The notes beneath the pieces were generated by a model, which worked only from the letters and a program-made list of their open reading frames with translations, was not told the DNA's origin and did no database searches. The position numbers were made by a program, and so were the translations under genes. Of a DNA stretch of 64,000 nucleotides, positions 1-11,866 are shown piece after piece. The stretch is from Crotalaria pallida (Eukaryota > Streptophyta > Magnoliopsida > Fabales > Fabaceae): the NCBI GenBank assembly GCA_037953625.1, contig CM075656.1:63011001-63075000 (forward strand), given 5' to 3'. How positions within the stretch are numbered: position 1 is the stretch's first letter; each line of letters opens with the position of its first letter.

Positions 1-1207
1 CAAGGGACATAGAGGGTGTACCATGAGTCCTTGGAGGTTCTAACAAGTGTAGAATGGTTAAGAGAGTATTCTAAAGGCTTAGAATGGTCTAGGAATGTGT
101 ATTAGGACTTATAAGAACCATTAGAATGATCCTAAACAATGCTTGGTACCCGAAGGGACGTAGAGGGTGTAGCATGAGTCCTTGGAGGTTCTAACAAGTG
201 TAGAATGGTTAGGAGAGTATTCTAAAGGCTTAGAATGGTCTAGGAATGTGTATTAGGACATATAAGAACATTTAGAATGATCCTAAACATTGCTTGGTAC
301 CCTAAGGGACGTAGAGGGTGTAGCATGAGCCCTTGGAGGTTCTAACAAGTGTAGAATGGTTAGGAGAGTATTCTAAAGGCTTAGAATGGTCTAGGAATTT
401 GTATTAGGACATATAAGAACATTTAGAATGATCCTAAACATTGCTTGGTACCCCAAGGGACGTAGAGGGTGTAGCATGAGTCGTTGGAGGTTCTAACAAG
501 TGTAGAATGGTTAAGAGAGTATTCTAAAGGCTTAGAATGGTCTAGGAATGTGTATTAGGACTTATAAGAACCATTAGAATGATCCTAAACATTGCTTGGT
601 ACCCGAAGGGACGTAAAGGGTGTAGCATGAGTCCTTGGAGGTTCTAACAAGTGTAGAATGGTTAAGAAAGTAATCTAAAGGCTTAGAATGGTCTAGGAAT
701 GTGTATTAGGACTTATAAGAACCATTAGAATGATCCTAAACATTGCTTGGTACCCCAAGGGACGTAGAGGGTGTAGAATGAGTCCTTGGAGGTTCTAACA
801 AGTGTAGAATGGTTTAGAGAGTAATCTAAAGGCTTAGAATGGTCTAGGAATGTGTATTAGGAATTATAAGAACCATTAGAATGATCCTAAACATTGCTTG
901 GTACCCGAAGGGACATAGAGGGTGTAGCATGAGTCCTTGGAGGTTCTAACAAGTGTAGAATGGTTAAGAGAGTATTCTAAAGGCTTAGAATGGTCTAGGA
1001 ATGTGTATTAGGACTTATAAGAACCATTAGAATGATCCTAAACATTGCTTGGTACCCGAATGGACGTAGAGGGTGTAGCATGAGTCCTTGGAGGTTCTAA
1101 CAAGTGTATAATGGTTAAGAAAGTAATCTAAAGGCTTAGAATGGTCTAGGAATGTGTATTAGGACTTATAAGAACCATTAGAATGATCCTAAACATTGCT
1201 TGGTACC
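1..1207. repeat. Mixed-type monomers at the left edge (8 units)
   Basis: The eight units start at about 0, 151, 302, 453, 604, 755, 906 and 1057. They include a CTAAG head with a CCCTT variant (302), a TCGTT unit (453), a GTAAAGG unit with AAGAAAGTAATC (604), a TAGAAT unit (755), an ACATAG unit (906) and a CGAATGG head (1057). The order 604-1388 resembles 14464-15248, so this is the end of an HOR copy related to the 11-mer at 13377-15067. The left end of the array is not reached. Confidence 0.85.
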
Positions 1208-1388
1208 CGAAGGGACGTAGAGGGTGTAGCATGAGTCCTTGGAGGTACTAACAAGTGTAGAATGGTTAAGAGAGTAATCTAAAGGCTTAGAATGGTTAGG
1301 AGAGTATTCTAAAGGCTTAGAATGGTCTAGGAATGTGTATTAGGACATATAAGAACATTTAGAATGATCCTAAACATTGCTTGGTACC
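1208..1388. repeat. 181-bp monomer, class 1
   Basis: The unit carries an extra 30-bp module a: the first copy reads AAGAGAGTAATC and the second AGGAGAGTATTC. It also has GGTACTAAC in place of GGTTCTAAC and a T2 tail. All ten class 1 units share these features, so they descend from one event. The two tandem modules resemble two different monomer classes, as expected from unequal exchange shifted by 30 bp. Confidence 0.9.
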
Positions 1389-2294
1389 CGAAGGGACGTA
1401 GAGGGTGTACCATGAGTCCTTGGAGGTTCTAACAAGTGTAGAATGGTTAAGAGAGTATTCTAAAGGCAAAGAATGGTCTACGAATGTGTATTAGGACTTA
1501 TAAGAACCATTAGAATGATCCTAAACATTGCTTGGTACCCCAAGGGACGTAGAGGGTGTAACATGAGTCCTTGGAGGTTCTAACAAGTGTAGAATGGTTA
1601 GGAGAGTATTCTAAAGGCTTAGAATGGTCTAGGAATGTGTATTAGGACATATAAGAACAATTAGAATGATCCTAAATATTGCTTGGTACCCCAAGGGACG
1701 TAGAGGGTGTAGCATGAGTCGTTGGAGGTTCTAACAAGTGTAGAATGGTTAAGAGAGTATTCTAAAGGCTTAGAATGGTCTAGGAATGTGTATTAGGACT
1801 TATAAGAACCATTAGAATGATCCTAAACATTGCTTGGTACCCCCAGGGACGTAGAGGGTGTAACATGAGTCCTTGGAGGTTCTAACAAGTGTAGAATGGT
1901 TAGGAGAGTATTCTAAAGGCTTAGAATGGTCTAGGAATGTGTATTAGGACATATAAGAACATTTAGAATGATCCTAAACATTGCTTGGTACCCCAAGGGA
2001 CGTAGAGGGTGTAGCATGAGTCGTTGGAGGTTCTAACAAGTGTAAAATGGTTAAGAGAGTATTCTAAAGGCTTTGAATGGTCTAGGAATGTGTATTAGGA
2101 CTTATAAGAACCATTAGAATGATCCTAAACATTGCGTGGTACCCGAAGGGACGTAGAGGGTGTAGCATGAGTCCTTGGAGGTTCTAACAAGTGTAGAATG
2201 GTTAAGAAAGTTATCTAAAGGCTTAGAATGGTCTAGGAATGTGTATTAGGACTTATAAGAACCATTAGAATGATCCTAAACATTGCTTGGTACC
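1389..2294. repeat. Six monomers between two 181-bp units
   Basis: The order is TACCAT with CAAAG (1389), TAACAT with AGGAG (1540), TCGTT (1691), TAACAT (1842), TCGTT (1993), then AAGAAAGTTATC (2144). The alternating TAACAT/TCGTT dimer recurs through much of the array and is an obvious substructure of the larger HORs. Confidence 0.85.
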
Positions 2295-2475
2295 CTAAGG
2301 GACGTAGAGGGTGTAGCATGAGTCCTTGGAGGTTCTAACAAGTGTAGAATGATTAAGAGAGTAATCTAAAGGCTTAGAATGGTTAAGAGAGTATTCTAAA
2401 GGCTTAGAATGGTCTAGGAATGTGTATTAGGACTTATAAGAACCATTAGAATGATCCTAAACATTGCATGGTACC
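2295..2475. repeat. 181-bp monomer, class 2
   Basis: The extra 30-bp module is present, but here the modules read AAGAGAGTAATC then AAGAGAGTATTC. The head is CTAAG and the tail T1. The first module has GATTAAG in place of GGTTAAG. It is distinct from class 1, so it represents a separate event or a conversion product. Confidence 0.88.
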
Positions 2476-3985
2476 CCAAGGGACGTAGAGGGTGTACCAT
2501 GAGTCCTTGGAGGTTCTAACAAGTGTAGAATGGTTAAGAGAGTATTCTAAAGGCAAAGAATGGTCTACGAATGTGTATTAGGACTTATAAGAACCATTAG
2601 AATGATCATAAACATTGCTTGGTACCCCAAGGGACGTAGAGGGCGTAACATGAGTCCTTGGAGGTTCTAACAAGTGTAGAATGGTTAGGAGAGTATTCTA
2701 AAGGCTTAGAATGGTCTAGGAATGTGTATTAGGACTTATAAGAACCATTAGAATGATCCTAAACATTGCTTGGTACCCGAAGGGACGTAGAGGGTGTAGC
2801 ATGAGTCCTTGGAGGTTCTAACAAGTGTAGAATGGTTAAGAGAGTAATCTAAAGGCTTAGAATGGTCTAGGAATGTGTATTAGGACTTATAAGAACCATT
2901 AGAATGATCCTAAACATTGCTTGGTACCCGAAGGGACATAGAGGGTGTAGCATGAGTCCTTGGAGGTTCTAACAAGTGTAGAATGGTTAAGAAAGTAATC
3001 TAAAGGCTTAGAATGGTTTAGGAATGTGTATTAGGACTTATAAGAACCATTAGAATGATCCTAAACATTGCTTGGTACCCCAAGGGACGTAGAGGGTGTA
3101 ACATGAGTCCTTGGAGGTTCTAACAAGTGTAGAATGGTTAGGAGAGTATTCTAAAGGCTTAGAATGGTCTAGGAATGTGTATTAGGACATATAAGAACAT
3201 TTAGAATGATCCTAAACATTGCTTGGTACCCCAAGGGACGTAGAGGGTGTAGCATGAGTCCTTGGAGGTTCTAACAAGTGTAGAATGGTTAAGAGAGTAT
3301 TCTAAAGGCTTAGAATGGTCTAGGAATGTGTATTAGGACTTATAAGAACATTTAGAATGATCCTAAACATTGCTTGGTACCCCAAGGGACGTAGAGGGTG
3401 TAGCATGAGTCGTTGGAGGTTCTAACAAGTGTAGAATGGTTAAGAGAGTATTCTAAAGGCTTAGAATGGTCTAGGAATGTGTATTAGGATTTATAAGAAC
3501 CATTAGAATGATCCTAAACATTGCTTGGTACCCCAAGGGACGTAGAGGGTGTAACATGAGTCCTTGGAGGTTCTAACAAGTGTAGAATGGTTAGGAGAGT
3601 ATTCTAAAGGCTTAGAATGGTCTAGGAATGTGTATTAGGACATATAAGAACATTTAGAATGATCCTAAACATTGCTTGGTACCCCAAGGGACGTAGAGGG
3701 TGTAGCATGAGTCGTTGGAGGTTCTAACAAGTGTAGAATGGTTAAGAGAGTATTCTAAAGGCTTAGAATGGTCTAGGAATGTGTATTAGGACTTATAAGA
3801 ACCATTAGAATGATCCTAAACATTGCGTGGTACCCGAAGGGACGTAGAGGGTGTAGCATGAGTCCTTGGAGGTTCTAACAAGTGTAGAATGGTTAAGAAA
3901 GTAATCTAAAGGCTTAGAATGGTCTAGGAATGTGTATTAGGACTTATAAGAACCATTAGAATGATCCTAAACATTGCTTGGTACC
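2295..3985. repeat. 11-mer HOR copy (1691 bp) opening with a class 2 181-bp monomer
   Basis: Units start at 2295 (181 bp), 2476, 2627, 2778, 2929, 3080, 3231, 3382, 3533, 3684 and 3835. The second unit has TACCAT, CAAAG and an unusual CATAAAC tail, and the third has GGGCGTAAC. The next class 2 unit at 3986 starts a second, shorter copy. The same order recurs at 15853, 13,558 bp downstream. Confidence 0.88.
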
Positions 3986-4166
3986 CTAAGGGACGTAGAG
4001 GGTGTAGCATGAGTCCTTGGAGGTTCTAACAAGTGTAGAATGGTTAAGAGAGTAATCTAAAGGCTTAGAGTGGTTAAGAGAGTATTCTAAAGGCTTAGAA
4101 TGGTCTAGGAATGTGTATTAGGACTTATAAGAACCATTAGAATGATCCTAAACATTGCATGGTACC
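3986..4166. repeat. 181-bp monomer, class 2
   Basis: CTAAG head, T1 tail, two AAGAGAG modules. It lies 1691 bp after the 2295 unit. Confidence 0.88.
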
Positions 4167-4468
4167 CCAAGGGACGTAGAGGGTGTACCATGAGTCCTTG
4201 GAGGTTCTAACAAGTGTAGAATGGTTAAGAGAGTATTCTAAAGGCAAAGAATGGTCTACGAATGTGTATTAGGACTTATAAGAACCATTAGAATGATCAT
4301 AAACATTGCTTGGTACCCCAAGGGACGTAGAGGGTGTAACATGAGTCCTTGGAGGTTCTAACAAGTGTAGAATGGTTAGGAGAGTATTCTAAAGGCTTAG
4401 AATGGTCTAGGAATGTGTATTAGGACTTATAAGAACCATTAGAATGATCCTAAACATTGCTTGGTACC
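3986..4468. repeat. Partial second copy of the 11-mer HOR (3 units)
   Basis: It comprises a class 2 181-bp unit (3986-4166), the TACCAT/CAAAG/CATAAAC unit (4167) and a TAACAT unit with a T1 tail (4318). The order then departs from the first copy. In the first module of the 181-bp unit GAATGG is changed to GAGTGG near 4070. Confidence 0.82.
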
Positions 4469-5223
4469 CGAAGGGACATAGAGGGTGTAGCATGAGTCCT
4501 TGGAGGTTCTAACAAGTGTAGAATGGTTAAGAAAGTAATCTAAAGGCTTAGAATGGTCTAGGAATGTGTATTAGGACTTATAAGAACCATTAGAATGATC
4601 CTAAACATTGCTTGGTACCCCAAGGGACGTAGAGGGTGTAACATGAGTCCTTGGAGGTTCTAACAAGTGTAGAATGGTTAGGAGAGTATTCTAAAGGCTT
4701 AGAATGGTCTAGGAATGTGTATTAGGACATATAAGAACATTTAGAATGATCCTAAACATTGCTTGGTACCCCAAGGGACATAGTGGGTGTAGCATGAGTC
4801 CTTGGAGGTTCTAACAAGTGTAGAATGGTTAAGAGAGTATTATAAAGGCTTAGAATGGTCTAGGAATGTGTATTAGGACTTATAAGAACCATTAGAATGA
4901 TCCTAAACATTGCTTGGTACCCGAAGGGACATAGAGGGTGTAGCATGAGTCCTTGGAGGTTCTAACAAGTGTAGAATTGTTAAGAGAGTATTCTAAAGGC
5001 TTAGAATGGTCTAGGAATGTGTATTAGGACTTATAAGAACCATTAGAATGATCCTAAACATTGCTTGGTACCCGAAGGGACGTAGAGGGTGTAGCATGAG
5101 TCCTTGGAGGTTCTAACAAGTGTAGAATGGTTAAGAAAGTAATCTAAAGGCTTAGAATGGTCTAGGAATGTGTATTAGGACTTATAAGAACCATTAGAAT
5201 GATCCTAAACATTGCTTGGTACC
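4469..5223. repeat. Five monomers leading into the 12-mer HOR
   Basis: Units are ACATAG/AAGAAAG (4469), TAACAT (4620), ACATAGTGG with TATTATAAAGG (4771), ACATAG with GAATTG (4922) and AAGAAAG (5073). The TATTATAAAGG and GAATTG units are diagnostic for the 12-mer that follows. This block therefore looks like a truncated copy of it. Confidence 0.82.
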
Positions 5224-5404
5224 CGAAGGGACGTAGAGGGTGTAGCATGAGTCCTTGGAGGTACTAACAAGTGTAGAATGGTTAAGAGAGTAATCTAAAG
5301 GCTTAGAATGGTTAGGAGAGTATTCTAAAGGCTTAGAATGGTCTAGGAATGTGTATTAGGACATATAAGAACATTTAGAATGATCCTAAACATTGCTTGG
5401 TACC
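5224..5404. repeat. 181-bp monomer, class 1 (first unit of 12-mer copy 1)
   Basis: GGTACTAAC marker, TAATC then TATTC modules, T2 tail. It opens the 1842-bp HOR. Confidence 0.9.
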
Positions 5405-7065
5405 CGAAGGGACGTAGAGGGTGTACCATGAGTCCTTGGAGGTTCTAACAAGTGTAGAATGGTTAAGAGAGTATTCTAAAGGCAAAGAATGGTCTACGAA
5501 TGTGTATTAGGACTTATAAGAACCATTAGAATGATCCTAAACATTGCTTGGTACCCCAAGGGACGTAGAGGGTGTAACATGAGTCCTTGGAGGTTCTAAC
5601 AAGTGTAGAATGGTTAGGAGAGTATTCTAAAGGCTTAGAATGGTCTAGGAATGTGTATTAGGACATATAAGAACATTTAGAATGATCCTAAACATTGCTT
5701 GGTACCCCAAGGGACGTAGAGGGTGTAGCATGAGTCGTTGGAGGTTCTAACAAGTGTAGAATGGTTAAGAGAGTATTCTAAAGGCTTAGAATGGTCTAGG
5801 AATGTGTATTAGGACTTATAAGAACCATTAGAATGATCCTAAACATTGCTTGGTACCCCAAGGGACGTAGAGGGTGTAACATGAGTCCTTGGAGGTTCTA
5901 ACAAGTGTAGAATGGTTAGGAGAGTATTCTAAAGGCTTAGAATGGTCTAGGAATGTGTATTAGGACATATAAGAACATTTAGAATGATCCTAAACATTGC
6001 TTGGTACCCCAAGGGACATAGTGGGTGTAGCATGAGTCCTTGGAGGTTCTAACAAGTGTAGAATGGTTAAGAGAGTATTATAAAGGCTTAGAATGGTCTA
6101 GGAATGTGTATTAGGACTTATAAGAACCATTAGAATGATCCTAAACATTGCTTGGTACCCGAAGGGACATAGAGGGTGTAGCATGAGTCGTTGGAGGTTC
6201 TAACAAGTGTAGAATTGTTAAGAGAGTATTCTAAAGGCTTAGAATGGTCTAGGAATGTGTATTAGGACTTATAAGAACCATTAGAATGATCCTAAACATT
6301 GCTTGGTACCCGAAGGGACGTAAAGGGTGTAGCATGAGTCCTTGGAGGTTCTAACAAGTGTAGAATGGTTAAGAAAGTAATCTAAAGGCTTAGAATGGTC
6401 TAGGAATGTGTATTAGGACTTATAAGAACCATTAGAATGATCCTAAACATTGCTTGGTACCCCAAGGGACGTAGAGGGTGTAGAATGAGTCCTTGGAGGT
6501 TCTAACAAGTGTAGAATGGTTAAGAGAGTAATCTAAAGGCTTAGAATGGTCTAGGAATGTGTATTAGGACTTATAAGAACCATTAGAATGATCCTAAACA
6601 TTGCTTGGTACCCGAAGGGACATAGAGGGTGTAGCATTAGTCCTTGGAGGTTCTAACAAGTGTAGAATGGTTAAGAGAGTATTCTAAAGGCTTAGAATGG
6701 TCTAGGAATGTGTATTAGGACTTATAAGAACCATTAGAATGATCCTAAACATTGCTTGGTACCCCAAGGGACGTAGAGGGTGTAACAAGAGTCCTTGGAG
6801 GTTCTAACAAGTGTAGAATGGTTAGGAGAGTATTCTAAAGGCTTAGAATGGTCTAGGAATGTGTATTAGGACATATAAGAACATTTAGAATGATCCTAAA
6901 CATTGCTTGGTACCCCAAGGGACATAGTGGGTGTAGCATGAGTCCTTGGAGGTTCTAACAAGTGTAGAATGGTTAAGAGAGTAATCTAAAGGCTTAGAAT
7001 GGTCTAGGAATGTGTATTAGGACTTATAAGAACCATTAGAATGATCCTAAACATTGCTTGGTACC
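5224..7065. repeat. 12-mer HOR copy 1 (1842 bp)
   Basis: It has one 181-bp unit plus eleven 151-bp units, starting at 5224, 5405, 5556, 5707, 5858, 6009, 6160, 6311, 6462, 6613, 6764 and 6915. Diagnostic units, in order, are: TACCAT/CAAAG, TAACAT, TCGTT, TAACAT, ACATAGTGG/TATTATAAAGG, GAATTG, GTAAAGG, TAGAAT, GCATTAG, TAACAAGAG and ACATAGTGG/TAATC. Copy 1 differs from copies 2 and 3 by TCGTT at about 6188 in the GAATTG unit. Confidence 0.92.
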
Positions 7066-7246
7066 CGAAGGGACGTAGAGGGTGTAGCATGAGTCCTTGG
7101 AGGTACTAACAAGTGTAGAATGGTTAAGAGAGTAATCTAAAGGCTTAGAATGGTTAGGAGAGTATTCTAAAGGCTTAGAATGGTCTAGGAATGTGTATTA
7201 GGACATATAAGAACATTTAGAATGATCCTAAACATTGCTTGGTACC
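7066..7246. repeat. 181-bp monomer, class 1 (first unit of the 6-mer derivative)
   Basis: It is indistinguishable by eye from the 5224 unit. Confidence 0.9.
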
Positions 7247-8001
7247 CGAAGGGACGTAGAGGGTGTACCATGAGTCCTTGGAGGTTCTAACAAGTGTAGA
7301 ATGGTTAAGAGAGTATTCTAAAGGCAAAGAATGGTCTACGAATGTGTATTAGGACTTATAAGAACCATTAGAATGATCCTAAACATTGCTTGGTACCCCA
7401 AGGGACGTAGAGGGTGTAACATGAGTCCTTGGAGGTTCTAACAAGTGTAGAATGGTTAGGAGAGTATTCTAAAGGCTTAGAATGGTCTAGGAATGTGTAT
7501 TAGGACATATAAGAACATTTAGAATGATCCTAAACATTGCTTGGTACCCCAAGGGACGTAGAGGGTGTAGCATGAGTCGTTGGAGGTTCTAACAAGTGTA
7601 GAATGGTTAAGAGAGTATTCTAAAGGCTTAGAATGGTCTAGGAATGTGTATTAGGACTTATAAGAACCATTAGAATGATCCTAAACATTGCTTGGTACCC
7701 GAAGGGACATAGAGGGTGTAGCATGAGTCCTTGGAGGTTCTAACAAGTGTAGAATTGTTAAGAGAGTATTCTAAAGGCTTAGAATGGTCTAGGAATGTGT
7801 ATTAGGACTTATAAGAACCATTAGAATGATCCTAAACATTGCTTGGTACCCGAAGGGACGTAGAGGGTGTAGCATGAGTCCTTGGAGGTTCTAACAAGTG
7901 TAGAATGGTTAAGAAAGTAATCTAAAGGCTTAGAATGGTCTAGGAATGTGTATTAGGACTTATAAGAACCATTAGAATGATCCTAAACATTGCTTGGTAC
8001 C
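7066..8001. repeat. 6-mer deletion derivative of the 12-mer HOR (936 bp)
   Basis: It contains the 181-bp unit, TACCAT/CAAAG, TAACAT, TCGTT, GAATTG and an AAGAAAG unit. The TAACAT/TATTATAAAGG pair and the four units after the AAGAAAG unit are absent. Register is kept, so the loss was by exchange between homologous monomer positions. Confidence 0.9.
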
Positions 8002-8182
8002 CGAAGGGACGTAGAGGGTGTAGCATGAGTCCTTGGAGGTACTAACAAGTGTAGAATGGTTAAGAGAGTAATCTAAAGGCTTAGAATGGTTAGGAGAGTA
8101 TTCTAAAGGCTTAGAATGGTCTAGGAATGTGTATTAGGACATATAAGAACATTTAGAATGATCCTAAACATTGCTTGGTACC
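8002..8182. repeat. 181-bp monomer, class 1 (first unit of 12-mer copy 2)
   Basis: GGTACTAAC marker with both 30-bp modules in the standard order. Confidence 0.9.
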
Positions 8183-9843
8183 CGAAGGGACGTAGAGGGT
8201 GTACCATGAGTCCTTGGAGGTTCTAACAAGTGTAGAATGGTTAAGAGAGTATTCTAAAGGCAAAGAATGGTCTACGAATGTGTATTAGGACTTATAAGAA
8301 CCATTAGAATGATCCTAAACATTGCTTGGTACCCCAAGGGACGTAGAGGGTGTAACATGAGTCCTTGGAGGTTCTAACAAGTGTAGAATGGTTAGGAGAG
8401 TATTCTAAAGGCTTAGAATGGTCTAGGAATGTGTATTAGGACATATAAGAACATTTAGAATGATCCTAAACATTGCTTGGTACCCCAAGGGACGTAGAGG
8501 GTGTAGCATGAGTCGTTGGAGGTTCTAACAAGTGTAGAATGGTTAAGAGAGTATTCTAAAGGCTTAGAATGGTCTAGGAATGTGTATTAGGACTTATAAG
8601 AACCATTAGAATGATCCTAAACATTGCTTGGTACCCCAAGGGACGTAGAGGGTGTAACATGAGTCCTTGGAGGTTCTAACAAGTGTAGAATGGTTAGGAG
8701 AGTATTCTAAAGGCTTAGAATGGTCTAGGAATGTGTATTAGGACATATAAGAACATTTAGAATGATCCTAAACATTGCTTGGTACCCCAAGGGACATAGT
8801 GGGTGTAGCATGAGTCCTTGGAGGTTCTAACAAGTGTAGAATGGTTAAGAGAGTATTATAAAGGCTTAGAATGGTCTAGGAATGTGTATTAGGACTTATA
8901 AGAACCATTAGAATGATCCTAAACATTGCTTGGTACCCGAAGGGACATAGAGGGTGTAGCATGAGTCCTTGGAGGTTCTAACAAGTGTAGAATTGTTAAG
9001 AGAGTATTCTAAAGGCTTAGAATGGTCTAGGAATGTGTATTAGGACTTATAAGAACCATTAGAATGATCCTAAACATTGCTTGGTACCCGAAGGGACGTA
9101 AAGGGTGTAGCATGAGTCCTTGGAGGTTCTAACAAGTGTAGAATGGTTAAGAAAGTAATCTAAAGGCTTAGAATGGTCTAGGAATGTGTATTAGGACTTA
9201 TAAGAACCATTAGAATGATCCTAAACATTGCTTGGTACCCCAAGGGACGTAGAGGGTGTAGAATGAGTCCTTGGAGGTTCTAACAAGTGTAGAATGGTTA
9301 AGAGAGTAATCTAAAGGCTTAGAATGGTCTAGGAATGTGTATTAGGACTTATAAGAACCATTAGAATGATCCTAAACATTGCTTGGTACCCGAAGGGACA
9401 TAGAGGGTGTAGCATTAGTCCTTGGAGGTTCTAACAAGTGTAGAATGGTTAAGAGAGTATTCTAAAGGCTTAGAATGGTCTAGGAATGTGTATTAGGACT
9501 TATAAGAACCATTAGAATGATCCTAAACATTGCTTGGTACCCCAAGGGACGTAGAGGGTGTAACAAGAGTCCTTGGAGGTTCTAACAAGTGTAGAATGGT
9601 TAGGAGAGTATTCTAAAGGCTTAGAATGGTCTAGGAATGTGTATTAGGACATATAAGAACATTTAGAATGATCCTAAACATTGCTTGGTACCCCAAGGGA
9701 CATAGTGGGTGTAGCATGAGTCCTTGGAGGTTCTAACAAGTGTAGAATGGTTAAGAGAGTAATCTAAAGGCTTAGAATGGTCTAGGAATGTGTATTAGGA
9801 CTTATAAGAACCATTAGAATGATCCTAAACATTGCTTGGTACC
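8002..9843. repeat. 12-mer HOR copy 2 (1842 bp)
   Basis: It has the same twelve units in the same order as copy 1, including GCATTAG (near 9414) and TAACAAGAG (near 9564). By eye it is almost identical to the next copy, which points to recent duplication. Confidence 0.92.
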
Positions 9844-10024
9844 CGAAGGGACGTAGAGGGTGTAGCATGAGTCCTTGGAGGTACTAACAAGTGTAGAATG
9901 GTTAAGAGAGTAATCTAAAGGCTTAGAATGGTTAGGAGAGTATTCTAAAGGCTTAGAATGGTCTAGGAATGTGTATTAGGACATATAAGAACATTTAGAA
10001 TGATCCTAAACATTGCTTGGTACC
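9844..10024. repeat. 181-bp monomer, class 1 (first unit of 12-mer copy 3)
   Basis: It lies exactly 1842 bp from the previous one. Confidence 0.9.
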
Positions 10025-11685
10025 CGAAGGGACGTAGAGGGTGTACCATGAGTCCTTGGAGGTTCTAACAAGTGTAGAATGGTTAAGAGAGTATTCTAAA
10101 GGCAAAGAATGGTCTACGAATGTGTATTAGGACTTATAAGAACCATTAGAATGATCCTAAACATTGCTTGGTACCCCAAGGGACGTAGAGGGTGTAACAT
10201 GAGTCCTTGGAGGTTCTAACAAGTGTAGAATGGTTAGGAGAGTATTCTAAAGGCTTAGAATGGTCTAGGAATGTGTATTAGGACATATAAGAACATTTAG
10301 AATGATCCTAAACATTGCTTGGTACCCCAAGGGACGTAGAGGGTGTAGCATGAGTCGTTGGAGGTTCTAACAAGTGTAGAATGGTTAAGAGAGTATTCTA
10401 AAGGCTTAGAATGGTCTAGGAATGTGTATTAGGACTTATAAGAACCATTAGAATGATCCTAAACATTGCTTGGTACCCCAAGGGACGTAGAGGGTGTAAC
10501 ATGAGTCCTTGGAGGTTCTAACAAGTGTAGAATGGTTAGGAGAGTATTCTAAAGGCTTAGAATGGTCTAGGAATGTGTATTAGGACATATAAGAACATTT
10601 AGAATGATCCTAAACATTGCTTGGTACCCCAAGGGACATAGTGGGTGTAGCATGAGTCCTTGGAGGTTCTAACAAGTGTAGAATGGTTAAGAGAGTATTA
10701 TAAAGGCTTAGAATGGTCTAGGAATGTGTATTAGGACTTATAAGAACCATTAGAATGATCCTAAACATTGCTTGGTACCCGAAGGGACATAGAGGGTGTA
10801 GCATGAGTCCTTGGAGGTTCTAACAAGTGTAGAATTGTTAAGAGAGTATTCTAAAGGCTTAGAATGGTCTAGGAATGTGTATTAGGACTTATAAGAACCA
10901 TTAGAATGATCCTAAACATTGCTTGGTAACCGAAGGGACGTAAAGGGTGTAGCATGAGTCCTTGGAGGTTCTAACAAGTGTAGAATGGTTAAGAAAGTAA
11001 TCTAAAGGCTTAGAATGGTCTAGGAATGTGTATTAGGACTTATAAGAACCATTAGAATGATCCTAAACATTGCTTGGTACCCCAAGGGACGTAGAGGGTG
11101 TAGAATGAGTCCTTGGAGGTTCTAACAAGTGTAGAATGGTTAAGAGAGTAATCTAAAGGCTTAGAATGGTCTAGGAATGTGTATTAGGACTTATAAGAAC
11201 CATTAGAATGATCCTAAACATTGCTTGGTACCCGAAGGGACATAGAGGGTGTAGCATTAGTCCTTGGAGGTTCTAACAAGTGTAGAATGGTTAAGAGAGT
11301 ATTCTAAAGGCTTAGAATGGTCTAGGAATGTGTATTAGGACTTATAAGAACCATTAGAATGATCCTAAACATTGCTTGGTACCCCAAGGGACGTAGAGGG
11401 TGTAACAAGAGTCCTTGGAGGTTCTAACAAGTGTAGAATGGTTAGGAGAGTATTCTAAAGGCTTAGAATGGTCTAGGAATGTGTATTAGGACATATAAGA
11501 ACATTTAGAATGATCCTAAACATTGCTTGGTACCCCAAGGGACATAGTGGGTGTAGCATGAGTCCTTGGAGGTTCTAACAAGTGTAGAATGGTTAAGAGA
11601 GTAATCTAAAGGCTTAGAATGGTCTAGGAATGTGTATTAGGACTTATAAGAACCATTAGAATGATCCTAAACATTGCTTGGTACC
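9844..11685. repeat. 12-mer HOR copy 3 (1842 bp)
   Basis: The order is the same as in copy 2. It differs visibly by GGTAAC in place of GGTACC at 10925-10930, which removes a KpnI site. The same change occurs exactly 1842 bp later in copy 4, so copies 3 and 4 share a recent ancestor not shared with copies 1 and 2. Confidence 0.92.
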
Positions 11686-11866
11686 CGAAGGGACGTAGAG
11701 GGTGTAGCATGAGTCCTTGGAGGTACTAACAAGTGTAGAATGGTTAAGAGAGTAATCTAAAGGCTTAGAATGGTTAGGAGAGTATTCTAAAGGCTTAGAA
11801 TGGTCTAGGAATGTGTATTAGGACATATAAGAACATTTAGAATGATCCTAAACATTGCTTGGTACC
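11686..11866. repeat. 181-bp monomer, class 1 (first unit of 11-mer copy 4)
   Basis: It lies exactly 1842 bp from the previous one. Confidence 0.9.

Noticed and set aside
453..603. CENP-B box in TCGTT-type monomers (TCGTTGGA)
   Set aside because: The eight bases match part of the CENP-B box, but the preceding T and the essential CGGG half are absent (the sequence continues GGTTCTA). The match comes from one C-to-G variant at p31 and is most likely chance.
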